Shown in pieces: positions 35,809 through 44,439 of a stretch of 64,000 bases of DNA. Location: NCBI RefSeq assembly GCF_000221045.1, contig NC_015856.1, positions 4,697,424 to 4,761,423 on the forward strand. Direction: 5' to 3'. The notes under the pieces were generated by a model. The model was not told the DNA's origin. It searched no databases and was given only the letters and a program-made list of their open reading frames with translations. The translations under genes were made by a program, and so were the position numbers. Numbering within the stretch: position 1 is the first letter of the stretch; the number at the start of each line of letters is the position of its first letter. Source of the stretch: Collimonas fungivorans Ter331 (GTDB lineage Bacteria > Pseudomonadota > Gammaproteobacteria > Burkholderiales > Burkholderiaceae_D).

Positions 35809-36981
35809 ATGAAGAAATCACTAATCGCACTGGCCGTACTCGGCGCAATCGCAGGTGCAGCACAAGCTCAAAGCTCCGTCACTATCTACGGTATCGTTGA
35901 CACTGGCATCGTTTACACAAGCAAAGCCCTGACATCTACTGGTGGTACAGGCAGCAAATTCAGCATCAACTCCGGCATCATCCAAGGTTCGCGTCTGGGT
36001 TTCAAAGGCGTTGAAGATCTGGGCGGCGGTCTGAAGGCTCTGTTCCAACTGGAAGCTGGTTTCAACAACGACACTGGCGGCCTGCAAGGCGACAAGGGTA
36101 CAACTACTCTGTTCCGTCGTAAGTCGGTAGTCGGTCTGGGCGGCAACTTCGGTTCCGTCCTGCTGGGTCGTCAAACTGACATCCTGGACGACGTCAGCCA
36201 ATGGACTTCGGTTCAAGACTTCGGTGGTGTAACTGGTTCCGTCGGTCACAATCTGGACCGTTTGGAAGGTACACGTACTAACAATTCGATCCGTTACAAC
36301 ACTCCAGACGTATCCGGCTTCACCGGTAGCCTGATCTATGGCTTCGGCGAAACAGCTGGTCAAACTTCGGCTGGCCAATCGTTCGGCGCTGGCGCTCAAT
36401 ACGCTAACGGTCCTCTGGGTCTGTTCGCTGCTTACTACCAATCGAAACTGGGTTCGCCAACAGCTAGCGACACTTCGCTGATCAACGGTTCGCAAGTAGC
36501 TAACTTCTCCGGCAAATCCGGCGACACAGCTCTGAAGACATTCAGCATCGGTGCTAGCTACCAAGCTGGTCCTGCACGCCTGTACGGTAACTGGTCGCGT
36601 ACCAAGCAACCTCTGGCAACCAGCTCGAACTCGGCTACTACCGGCATCCTGCAACCAGGCAGCTTCACAGTTGGCAGCTTCAACAACACCAAGGCTGACA
36701 TCTTCGAACTGGGCGTGAACTACGCTGTTACAGCTCCTCTGCACCTGCTGGCTAGCGTTCAATACAACAAGCTGACATTTGCTGATGCTGGCGCCGACAA
36801 GGGCAAGCTGACCCAATTCAACCTGGGTACAGACTACTTCCTGTCGAAGCGTACTGACCTGTATGCTTTCGTTTCGAACCTGCGCGCTAAGGATGCTGTC
36901 AATCCAGGCGTCTACGGCGACAGCCTTGGCGACACTGGCAACCAGACAGCAGTTGCTGTTGGTATCCGTCACAAGTTCTAA
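35809..36981 (+). CDS. Gram-negative porin (Omp32/OmpC-like), copy 2
   Basis: A 390-aa porin paralogous to the preceding one, with the same 20-residue signal peptide apart from one residue, the same GFKGVEDLGGGLKALFQLEAGF block and the C-terminal GIRHKF. Its codon use differs clearly: Ala GCT, Gly GGT, Arg CGT and Thr ACA/ACT are frequent, while copy 1 mixes these with GC-ending codons. That pattern suggests adaptation to very high expression. Differences concentrate in the presumed external loops. Own terminator at 37038-37073. Confidence 0.94.
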   Translation: MKKSLIALAVLGAIAGAAQAQSSVTIYGIVDTGIVYTSKALTSTGGTGSKFSINSGIIQGSRLGFKGVEDLGGGLKALFQLEAGFNNDTGGLQGDKGTTTLFRRKSVVGLGGNFGSVLLGRQTDILDDVSQWTSVQDFGGVTGSVGHNLDRLEGTRTNNSIRYNTPDVSGFTGSLIYGFGETAGQTSAGQSFGAGAQYANGPLGLFAAYYQSKLGSPTASDTSLINGSQVANFSGKSGDTALKTFSIGASYQAGPARLYGNWSRTKQPLATSSNSATTGILQPGSFTVGSFNNTKADIFELGVNYAVTAPLHLLASVQYNKLTFADAGADKGKLTQFNLGTDYFLSKRTDLYAFVSNLRAKDAVNPGVYGDSLGDTGNQTAVAVGIRHKF

Positions 36982-37037
36982 TTTAAGCTGGCCGAACCCG
37001 CGGCAGCAAGCGGGCAAGGTTGCTTGACTAGAGATGT

Positions 37038-37073
37038 AAAAGGCTCACATGGCTTGCCATGTGGGCCTTTTTT
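37038..37073 (+). terminator. Intrinsic terminator of porin 2
   Basis: AGGCTCACATGG and CCATGTGGGCCT form a 12-bp stem (with one G-T) around CTTG, flanked by AAAA and TTTTTTAT. Confidence 0.9.
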
Positions 37074-37173
37074 ATTGTCTGCGCGACAGGACCTCCGGTT
37101 GTCATGCACCGGCATAGCGGTGTACCCTTGATCATTCTCTTTTTTCATCACCGATTTCATCACCGATACGCAC

Positions 37174-37836
37174 ATGAGCCTCCCACTGGATCCCGATACT
37201 GTCGCCCAATATCTGATCGACTCTCCCCATTTTTTTGAAGAACATGCCGAACTGCTGGCCAAGATCCGCCTCAGCAGCCCTTTGCTCGGCCGTGCCGTTT
37301 CGCTGCAAGAGCGGCAAATGGAAGTGCTGCGCGAAAAAATCAAGGTGCAGGACCTGCGCCTGGCCGACATGATGCGCAACGCCCAGGAAAATGATGCGAG
37401 CTCGCACAAGCTGTACGCCTGGACCCGCAGCCTGCTGCTGGCGCGTAATGACGTTGACTTGCCGCACACGCTGGTCGATGGCCTGCGCACCAGTTTTGGC
37501 GTGCCCCAGGCCACCTTGCGCCTGTGGGGCGTGGCCGAGGATTATTCGCATACATGGTTTGCCGCGGAAGCTTCCGAGGATGCCAAGATTTTCGCCAATG
37601 GCTTGAGCCTGCCGTTTTGCGGCAGCAATAATGACTTCGAAGCAGCTGCCTGGCTGGAGCATCACGTCCAGTCGGTAGCCATGCTGCCCTTACGCAGCGC
37701 CGCCGCCTCGGCTACCTTCGGCCTGCTGGTGCTGGGCTCGCCCGATCCGCAACGCTTCAGCGCCGACATGGCCACCGATTTCCTGGTGCAGATTGGCGAG
37801 ACCGCAAGCGCTGCGCTGGCCTGCCTGCTCGAGTAA
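37174..37836 (+). CDS. DUF484 family GAF-like protein
   Basis: A 220-aa protein with the DUF484 start (DPDTVAQYLIDSPHFFEEHAELL), a coiled-coil stretch (about residues 45-80) and a GAF-like domain (ATLRLWGV ... SVAMLPLRSAAASATFGLLVLGSPDPQRF). Genes of this family almost always lie between dapF and xerC, but the role is unknown. It is followed by xerC after 23 bp. Just before it, TTTCATCACCGAT is repeated twice. Confidence 0.85.
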   Translation: MSLPLDPDTVAQYLIDSPHFFEEHAELLAKIRLSSPLLGRAVSLQERQMEVLREKIKVQDLRLADMMRNAQENDASSHKLYAWTRSLLLARNDVDLPHTLVDGLRTSFGVPQATLRLWGVAEDYSHTWFAAEASEDAKIFANGLSLPFCGSNNDFEAAAWLEHHVQSVAMLPLRSAAASATFGLLVLGSPDPQRFSADMATDFLVQIGETASAALACLLE

Positions 37837-37859
37837 GCCCGCAATAATACGCCCGAATC

Positions 37860-38834
37860 ATGAGCGTCGACGCCAACCAGGCTTACCTCAGCGGCTATCT
37901 GGACAGCCTGGCGGGCCAGCGCCAGTTGTCAGCGCATACCATCAGCAACTACGGCCGCGACCTGAAAGAACTGGCAAGCCTGACGCAAGCATTGGGCGAT
38001 AACTGGCAGTTCGCCGCCATAACCCACTTCCATATCCGCAAATTTGCCGCGCAATTGCATTCGCGCGGCTTGAATCCCAGCTCGATCGCGCGCAAGCTGT
38101 CGGCCTGGCGCGGATTTTTCGAATGGCTGGCGGAGCAGACCACGCTCGCCAGCAATCCCGTCGAAGGCGTGAAAGCCCCCAAGCGCACCAAACCGCTGCC
38201 GAAAGCGATGGCAGCAGACGATGCAATACACCTGGTCGCCAGCGGCAACCCGCTGGCCGATGCCGGCTCCAGCATGGCGCTGTGCAACCAGGCGATGTTT
38301 GAACTGCTGTATTCCAGCGGCCTGCGGGTTTCGGAACTGGCCGGGCTGGACCTGCACTATAGCCGCCAGCCGGACCACGAATCGGCCGGCTGGATCGACC
38401 TTGACGCCGCCGAAGTGACGGTCACCGGCAAAGGCGGCAAGAAACGCAGCGTGCCGGTGGGAAAACCGGCGATACAAGCGATTGCAGCCTGGCTGCCGCA
38501 ACGCGCGGCGCTGCTCAAAAGCGACCAGGGCGAACATGCGGCAGCCTTGTTCCTGACCGAACGCGGCACACGCGTCTCGCCGCGCGTGGTGCAGTTGCGG
38601 CTGAAACATCACGCGCAGTCGCTCGGCATCGCCAGCAATGTGCATCCCCACGTGCTGCGTCATTCATTCGCCTCGCACATGCTGCAGGGTTCAGGCGACT
38701 TGCGTGCCGTGCAAGAACTGCTGGGACATGCGTCGATTGCCGCCACCCAGGTCTACACCTCGCTTGATTTCCAGCGCCTGGCGCAGGTATATGACGCCGC
38801 CCATCCGCGGGCAAAAAAAATCACCGACAAATAA
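37860..38834 (+). CDS. xerC: Site-specific tyrosine recombinase XerC
   Basis: A 324-aa recombinase that resolves chromosome dimers at dif together with XerD. N-terminal SAM-like core-binding domain (residues about 5-100) and C-terminal catalytic domain with Arg in SSGLRVSELAGLD, Lys in GKGGKKRSVPV, HVLRHSFASHML, LGHASIAATQVY (H and nucleophile Tyr). The dapF-DUF484-xerC association and length support XerC rather than a phage integrase. XerD and dif are not in the window. Confidence 0.93.
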   Translation: MSVDANQAYLSGYLDSLAGQRQLSAHTISNYGRDLKELASLTQALGDNWQFAAITHFHIRKFAAQLHSRGLNPSSIARKLSAWRGFFEWLAEQTTLASNPVEGVKAPKRTKPLPKAMAADDAIHLVASGNPLADAGSSMALCNQAMFELLYSSGLRVSELAGLDLHYSRQPDHESAGWIDLDAAEVTVTGKGGKKRSVPVGKPAIQAIAAWLPQRAALLKSDQGEHAAALFLTERGTRVSPRVVQLRLKHHAQSLGIASNVHPHVLRHSFASHMLQGSGDLRAVQELLGHASIAATQVYTSLDFQRLAQVYDAAHPRAKKITDK

Positions 38835-38850
38835 CGCACGAGCAACCCAC

Positions 38851-38917
38851 ATGCAACTCGCATGCAACAAGCGCTTGAAACGCCAATTTGAAACTCAAAT
38901 ATGCAACTGAATTGCAT
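38851..38917. promoter_or_regulatory. ATGCAAC repeats and inverted repeat before the zur-like gene
   Basis: ATGCAAC occurs at 38851, 38862 and 38901; the third copy forms the inverted repeat ATGCAA-CTGAA-TTGCAT (38901-38917). A CATAAT at 38924-38929 could be the -10, placing the palindrome in the promoter. It is a plausible autoregulatory operator of the Fur-family protein, although it does not look like the AT-rich Zur box of enterics. Confidence 0.4.
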
Positions 38918-38956
38918 TTCAGGCATAATTGAGGCCTTACCTACCCATATTGCACC

Positions 38957-39562
38957 ATGAACCCAGGCCCAAAATCCAAATCTGTCGCGACCATGGCCGC
39001 CAGCAGCTCCCGTCCGCATACGGCGGCATTGGCCGAGGCCCAGCTGCGCGAGGTCGCGTTGCGTATCACGCCTGCCCGCATCAAGGTGCTGGCCGCCCTG
39101 CTGGAAGCACGTTGCGCTTTTTCTCATCAAGACATGCAAGACCAGTTTACCGAGATGGACCGGGTAACCTTGTACCGCGCCCTCGATTGCCTGACAGACG
39201 CCGGCCTGGCGCACAAGATCGCCGGCGACGACCGCGTCTTCCGCTATAGCGCCGGCACCGAACACAGCGAATCAAGCCACGCCGCCGGCCATTCCGGCCA
39301 CGCCACACATCAAACCCAGCACCAGCACGGCCATTTCAAGTGCACCCGCTGCGCCAAAATATTCTGCCTGGATGGCAGCGGCGACGCAGGTTTCCTCGAC
39401 AGCATGCTGGCGCTGGGCGACAGCCATGCCGGCAGCAGCACCACGCCGGCGAAGCTGCGCAAGCAGTTGCAGCAAGCCTTGCAAGACACGCTGGGCAAGG
39501 GTTTCCAGGGCCACGAGATCGAACTGACCATCAAGGGCTGGTGCGCAGACTGCGCGCATTGA
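38957..39562 (+). CDS. Fur family transcriptional regulator, probably Zur
   Basis: A 201-aa metal-responsive repressor. The winged helix is at about residues 30-95 (ITPARIKVLAALLEARCAFSHQDM, then MDRVTLYRALDCLTDAGLAHKI). Then comes a His-rich stretch (HSESSHAAGHSGHATHQTQH), the metal-site cysteines in FKCTRCAKIFCLDG, and a final CADCAH. Context points to zinc rather than iron: a COG0523 GTPase, a cysteine-poor DksA and a ZnuD-like receptor follow. Start could be ATG 38993 (MAASSSRP). Confidence 0.82.
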   Translation: MNPGPKSKSVATMAASSSRPHTAALAEAQLREVALRITPARIKVLAALLEARCAFSHQDMQDQFTEMDRVTLYRALDCLTDAGLAHKIAGDDRVFRYSAGTEHSESSHAAGHSGHATHQTQHQHGHFKCTRCAKIFCLDGSGDAGFLDSMLALGDSHAGSSTTPAKLRKQLQQALQDTLGKGFQGHEIELTIKGWCADCAH

Positions 39563-39660
39563 TTTGCAATAGCGCGCAGTTGCAGCCACGGCTGGCCCAT
39601 TCGAATTCCCCCGCGCACTTCCTCATCCCTATATCGTTTTTTACTTTTCCGGATCGCGTC

Positions 39661-40716
39661 ATGGCACTTATACCCACCACTATCCTGACCGGCTTTCTCG
39701 GCGCCGGCAAAACCACTTTGCTCAACCGCATCCTGCAACAGCAGCATGGCCATAAGATTGCCGTGATTGAAAATGAGTTCGGCCAGGAAAATATCGACAA
39801 TGAAATCCTGGTCCAGGACAGCACAGAACAAATCGTCGAAATGAACAACGGCTGCATCTGCTGCACGGTGCGCGGCGACCTGATCGTCGCCCTGACCACT
39901 TTGGCGCGCCGCCGCGCCGCCGGCGAGCTGAACTTCGACCGGGTGATCATCGAAACCACCGGCATGGCCAACCCGGGGCCGGTAGCGCAAACCTTCTTTG
40001 TCGACGACGAAGTGGCGATGCACTTCATGCTCGATGCAATCGTCACCGTGGTGGATGCAAAACACGCGATGATGCAACTCGACCAGCAGGAAGAAGCGCA
40101 ACGCCAGGTCGGTTTCGCCGACAAGCTGCTGCTCTCCAAGACCGACCTGGTGACGACGGCAGAGGTAACCGCCCTGACCAGCCGCCTCAAGCGCATCAAC
40201 CCGCGCGCGCCGATCATCACCCTCGATCCGCAGCACACGCCGATAGAAGAAATCCTGGATATCCGCGGTTTCAACCTCAACGCCAAGCTGGAAATCGATC
40301 CTGACTTTTTGGCAACAGAGGAAGAACATGGCCACGAACACAGCGGCGACGATTGCGATCACCCCTCCCACCAGCACCAAGGGCACGGCCACCACGACCA
40401 TCACCATGCACATCACGATGACGAAATCGCCGCTTTTGTTTTCAAAAGTGAAAGACCTTTCGACACTGCTCGCCTGGATGAATTCCTGGGCGGCCTGGTG
40501 CAGGTCTACGGACCGCGCATGTTGCGCTACAAAGGCGTATTGTTGATGGATGGCGCCGACCGCAAGGTAGTGTTCCAAGGAGTGCACCAGATCATGGGCA
40601 GCGACGTCGGCGGCAAATGGGACGCAAATGAGACACGCGGCAGCAAAATGGTCTTCATTGGCAAGAATCTGCCGAAAGACATCTTTATTCGCGGTTTGGA
40701 GCAATGTTTGGTATAA
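39661..40716 (+). CDS. COG0523 family GTPase, zinc metallochaperone
   Basis: A 351-aa G3E GTPase. Walker A GFLGAGKTT at residues 10-18; the family metal motif CxCC at C65-I-C67-C68 (NNGCICCTVRGD); base-recognition KTD in LLSKTDLV; a dense His/Asp stretch at about residues 220-256; and the C-terminal CobW_C domain. Zinc-regulated members (ZigA, YeiR, ZNG1 types) hand zinc to client proteins during starvation. It follows the zur-like gene by 98 bp and precedes dksA, a trio known from Pseudomonas and other proteobacteria. Confidence 0.88.
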   Translation: MALIPTTILTGFLGAGKTTLLNRILQQQHGHKIAVIENEFGQENIDNEILVQDSTEQIVEMNNGCICCTVRGDLIVALTTLARRRAAGELNFDRVIIETTGMANPGPVAQTFFVDDEVAMHFMLDAIVTVVDAKHAMMQLDQQEEAQRQVGFADKLLLSKTDLVTTAEVTALTSRLKRINPRAPIITLDPQHTPIEEILDIRGFNLNAKLEIDPDFLATEEEHGHEHSGDDCDHPSHQHQGHGHHDHHHAHHDDEIAAFVFKSERPFDTARLDEFLGGLVQVYGPRMLRYKGVLLMDGADRKVVFQGVHQIMGSDVGGKWDANETRGSKMVFIGKNLPKDIFIRGLEQCLV

Positions 40717-40797
40717 ACTATGGCAGTTTTGCGCTGGGAAATCACTGGATAGCGGCCAATCACACCATTGCCTGGCCGCTGATTAAGGGAGAGGACC

Positions 40798-41718
40798 ATG
40801 AACCTGACCGTTAAAAAGACCGTTGCCAAGAAGGCATCGGCCTCGCTAGGCAAATCGACGCCGAAGGCCCGGCAGGCTGCCGTTCCCGCCAGCAGCACAG
40901 TGAAAAAAGCAGTCAAGAGCGCCGTGACAGGCGTTGCCAAAAGCACCGTAGCTGCAAAATCAGCAAAACTTTCCGCCAAGGCGCCGCGGAAGACCGAGAC
41001 CCCAGTTGCCACCGCAAGCAAGGCCGTGTCCAAAGTCGCCAAACCCGATCCCAAACCTGTTGTAAAATCCCTAGCCAAGAAAACGGCGATTGCCAAGTCG
41101 TCCTCCGTAGCGGCGGCAGACAAGGCAGCGCGCAATACCCAGGCCAGTAGTTCTGTAACAACGAAACTGAGTTCCCCAACGGCCAGATCCGGCGCTAGCA
41201 GCACCAGCGACAAGCCCGCAAGTGCCGGATTAACGGATAAAATTGAAAAAAACGTCGTATCGAAAGCAAGCGAAGTGGCTACTAAAACAACCAAACCAAC
41301 ATCTGATTCCATTCTGTTGACCGAAGAGCAAATCCTCAAGATGGGCGAAAAGGACTACATGAATGAAGCGCAACTGGCTTTCTTCAAGGCGCGTTTGCAG
41401 CAGTTAGAAATCGACCTGCTCAAGAACGCCGGGGAAACCACGGAACATCTGCGCGAAACCGTCCTCGTGCCGGATCCTGCAGACCGCGCCACCATCGAGG
41501 AAGAACATGCGCTCGAATTGCGTACCCGTGACCGTGAGCGCAAGCTGCTGAAGAAGGTGCAGCAATCGATCGCATCGATCGACGCCGGCGAATACGGCTG
41601 GTGCGAAGAAACCGGCGAACCGATCGGCATTCCTCGTTTGCTGGCGCGTCCGACGGCAACCCTGTCGCTGGAAGCGCAACAACGCCGCGAACTGAAACAA
41701 AAGCTTTACGGCGATTGA
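40798..41718 (+). CDS. dksA: DksA-type RNA polymerase-binding factor with long basic N-terminal tail
   Basis: A 306-aa protein. Residues 1-170 are low-complexity Lys/Ala/Ser/Thr (KKAVKSAVTGVAKSTVAAK type) resembling histone H1. From residue 172 (ILLTEEQILKMGEKDYMNEAQ) it is a normal DksA: coiled coil with the tip region DPADRATIEEE, then GWCEETGEPIGIPRLLARPTATLS. Of the four zinc cysteines of E. coli DksA only the first remains, so the fold should not need zinc. An 8-bp inverted repeat (AGCGGCCA/TGGCCGCT) and GGGAGAGG precede the start. It may be the main DksA or a zinc-starvation form. Confidence 0.85.
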   Translation: MNLTVKKTVAKKASASLGKSTPKARQAAVPASSTVKKAVKSAVTGVAKSTVAAKSAKLSAKAPRKTETPVATASKAVSKVAKPDPKPVVKSLAKKTAIAKSSSVAAADKAARNTQASSSVTTKLSSPTARSGASSTSDKPASAGLTDKIEKNVVSKASEVATKTTKPTSDSILLTEEQILKMGEKDYMNEAQLAFFKARLQQLEIDLLKNAGETTEHLRETVLVPDPADRATIEEEHALELRTRDRERKLLKKVQQSIASIDAGEYGWCEETGEPIGIPRLLARPTATLSLEAQQRRELKQKLYGD

Positions 41719-41854
41719 TTCCCGGAGCAGCCAGGCTGCGTGAAAACACCGGCCGGAACAACGGCCTGGTTTCCCCGCAGCCCGGCCGCTGGCGCGCTTC
41801 TGCGTCGTTCCTGCGCCGGTTCCGTTATCGTGTTCCGCTTATCCAGATTCCTTG

Positions 41855-42244
41855 ATGTCAGCCCAAGCCCTCAGTTCGAGACTACTCCAGCACGCCGCCC
41901 CGGCCCCGGCGCCGATGCTGGCGCTTGTGCTGATATGCGCGATCCTGTTCTCGCAATGGCTGGGACTGACGCATAGCATCGTCCATGCGGCCTGGGAAAA
42001 CAAGCAGGCGACCAGCCTGACGCACATCACGTCGGTGATTGAACGCGTGATCGAAGGCGGCGGCAAAGCCCATCACTCTTGCGCAGCGTTCGACGACGCC
42101 ACCCTGGCCGCAACGATCTACTCGGCGCCACTGAATCTGCCGCCGCTGCCCGGCAAGCACCTGCTGGCTTTGTGGCAGGCATTCGCTTCCTGGGATGCCC
42201 CGTTCACCTGCCATTTCTCATCGCGCGCACCGCCCCGCTCCTGA
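41855..42244 (+). CDS. Small membrane-anchored protein next to the TonB receptor
   Basis: A 129-aa protein with one N-terminal membrane segment (MLALVLICAILFSQWLGL, about residues 21-39) followed by HSIVHAAWE, a HHSC motif near residue 75 and a Pro-rich end. Small proteins of this type (DUF2946-like) often precede metal-uptake receptors; the assignment rests on layout and position. The start is ATG 41855 directly after a TTG. Periplasmic His/Cys residues could bind metal, but this is inference. Confidence 0.5.
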   Translation: MSAQALSSRLLQHAAPAPAPMLALVLICAILFSQWLGLTHSIVHAAWENKQATSLTHITSVIERVIEGGGKAHHSCAAFDDATLAATIYSAPLNLPPLPGKHLLALWQAFASWDAPFTCHFSSRAPPRS

Positions 42245-42417
42245 CAGGACGCAGTCAACCGCTTCGTTTATGCGAAGCGTCAACCCATTGCATCGAATCA
42301 TTTATCGCCGTCGCCCGGATCATATCGACCATGCGAACCATGCGTGACTGATCGCGCTCCTGCGCGCTTTCCGCATCGCTGCGGAATGCGGCGGCGATTA
42401 CCTGTCTAGGAATCATC

Positions 42418-44439
42418 ATGCTTGTCCAACGTACGCTGTTATCCAGTGCGGTCCTGTCCGCGCTGGCCGTTTTATCGTCTGCCGCATCGGCCCAGGCCGA
42501 CACTGCCGAAGCGGCCAAGACCTTGCCGCCCATCGTAGTCAGCGCCAGCCCGCTCAACGCCAACGTCGACACCCAGATCCTGGCTCCGGCCAAGGTATTG
42601 TTCGGCGAAGAACTGCGCAACAAGACCGGCGCCTCGCTGGGCGACACCCTGTCGCAGGAACTCGGCGTGTCGGCCTCCGGTTTCGGCGCCGGCGCTTCCC
42701 GCCCCATCATCCGCGGCATGGAAGGTCCGCGCGTCAAGATCCTGCAAAACGGCATGTCGGTGGCCGACGTCTCCAGCCTGTCCAACGACCACGCGGTAGC
42801 CACCGAAGCCGCGACCGCGCGCCAGATCGAAATCCTGCGCGGCCCGGCCGCATTATTGTATGGGTCCGGCGCAATCGGCGGCCTGGTCAACGTCGTCAAC
42901 GACCGTATTCCTACCGAGCTGCAAAAAGGCATCAGCGGCGAAGCCGAGGCCCGCTACAGCAGCGGCGACAACGGCCGCAGCACATCCCTGGTGCTGGACG
43001 GCTCGGCCGGACCGATAGGCATGCACCTGGACGGCAACTGGCGCGACACCGGCAACTACAAGATCCCGGAACACGCCACCCGCAACGACGCCGATTCGGC
43101 ATCAGGCCGCTTGCCGAATTCGTTTACCCATGAAACCGGGGTCGGCGCCGGCGCCTCCTACATCGCGTCCTGGGGTTACATCGGCGCCTCGGTGGCGACC
43201 CTGGATGACCACTACGGCATCCCTACTGCGGAAAAATCCTTCATCGACCTGCACCAGACCCGCTACGACATCGCCGGCCAGATCGACCAACCGCTGGCCG
43301 GATTCGAAAAACTGACATTCAAACTAGGCCATACCGACTACACCCACACCGAGAAACAGGAAAACGGCACGCCAAATACGATCTTCTCCAACAAGTCGAC
43401 CGAAAGCCGATGGGAGCTCGCCCACAAGCCGCTGGCCGGCTGGCATGGCACTTTCGGCATGCAAACCGAAGACATGCGCTTCTCGGCCCTGGCTGCCGAA
43501 AGCGGATTGCCAGACACCGTGCCGCGCACTAAGTCGACTTCGATCGCCGCCTTCCTGGTAGAGGAACGCAACTTCGGCCCGGTGCTGGCCAGCGCCGGCC
43601 TGCGCCTTGAATCGGTCAAGCGCCGCCCTGATGCCGACTCAGGTTTCGCCGATCGTAAATTCAATCTGGCGTCCTATTCGGTCGGCGCCTTGTGGAGCTT
43701 CGTGCCCGGGTACGGATTCGGTCCGACGGTGTCGATCGCGCAGCGCGCACCGGCTGCCGAAGAACTGTATTCCAACGGCCCGCACGAATCGACTGCCACT
43801 TTCGATATCGGCGACCCCACCTTGAAAAAAGAAACCTCGCGCAATATCGAACTGACCTTGCAAAAAACCAGCGGACTGATTCGCTGGAAAGCCAACCTGT
43901 TCCAGAATCACGTCAGCAATTACGTGTTTGGCCGCAATGCCGGCGCGGTTGACGACAGCGGTGCGCCCGATCCGGACGGCGAGTTCACCGAACGCTTCTG
44001 GTCACAGGCAGACGCCACCATCCGCGGCGCCGAAGCGGAAATCAGCTACAACCTGCGCGGCGAAGGTTTTTCGGTACGCGGTTTTGCCGATACCTCGCGC
44101 GGCAGGCTGGACAACATGGGCAACCTGCCGCTGCAGCCGGCCAGCCGCTACGGCGTCGATCTCGGTTATGTGCAAGGCGCATGGCGCAGCGGCCTCACCA
44201 TCCTGCGCGCACAGCAGCAGGATCGGCTGGCGACCTTTGAAAGCAGCGAGACGCCGGGCTACACCAAGATCGATGCCAATCTTTCTTACACCCAGCAAGT
44301 CGGCGCGCTGCAGCTGACCTGGTTTGCCCTGGCCAAAAACCTGTTGAACCAGGATATCCGCCTGGCGACCTCGGTGCTGAAGGATGTCGCGCCGCAGCCT
44401 GGGCGCAGCTTCGTCCTTGGCGTACGCACCAAGTTCTAA
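42418..44439 (+). CDS. TonB-dependent outer-membrane receptor, ZnuD-like
   Basis: A 673-aa receptor. Signal peptide 1-25 (ends ASAQA). The plug domain (about residues 35-165) has LPPIVVSASPL as TonB-box region, IIRGMEGPRVKILQNGMSVADVS and EILRGPAALLYGSGAIGGLVNVVNDRIP, which resemble ZnuD. The 22-strand barrel ends in VLGVRTKF. ZnuD imports zinc across the outer membrane. The neighbouring zur-like, COG0523 and dksA genes support zinc. A heme or other metal ligand is the alternative. A 173-bp gap with two short hairpins precedes it; no cobalamin riboswitch was seen. Confidence 0.82.
   Translation: MLVQRTLLSSAVLSALAVLSSAASAQADTAEAAKTLPPIVVSASPLNANVDTQILAPAKVLFGEELRNKTGASLGDTLSQELGVSASGFGAGASRPIIRGMEGPRVKILQNGMSVADVSSLSNDHAVATEAATARQIEILRGPAALLYGSGAIGGLVNVVNDRIPTELQKGISGEAEARYSSGDNGRSTSLVLDGSAGPIGMHLDGNWRDTGNYKIPEHATRNDADSASGRLPNSFTHETGVGAGASYIASWGYIGASVATLDDHYGIPTAEKSFIDLHQTRYDIAGQIDQPLAGFEKLTFKLGHTDYTHTEKQENGTPNTIFSNKSTESRWELAHKPLAGWHGTFGMQTEDMRFSALAAESGLPDTVPRTKSTSIAAFLVEERNFGPVLASAGLRLESVKRRPDADSGFADRKFNLASYSVGALWSFVPGYGFGPTVSIAQRAPAAEELYSNGPHESTATFDIGDPTLKKETSRNIELTLQKTSGLIRWKANLFQNHVSNYVFGRNAGAVDDSGAPDPDGEFTERFWSQADATIRGAEAEISYNLRGEGFSVRGFADTSRGRLDNMGNLPLQPASRYGVDLGYVQGAWRSGLTILRAQQQDRLATFESSETPGYTKIDANLSYTQQVGALQLTWFALAKNLLNQDIRLATSVLKDVAPQPGRSFVLGVRTKF

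Noticed and set aside
37860-38834. Integrase of a genomic island
   Set aside because: Sequence features and the DUF484/dapF context fit housekeeping XerC; no attachment repeats or foreign cargo were seen next to it.
42245-42417. Cobalamin riboswitch before the TonB receptor
   Set aside because: Only two short hairpins are present and no B12-box is visible; the gap is too short for that class.
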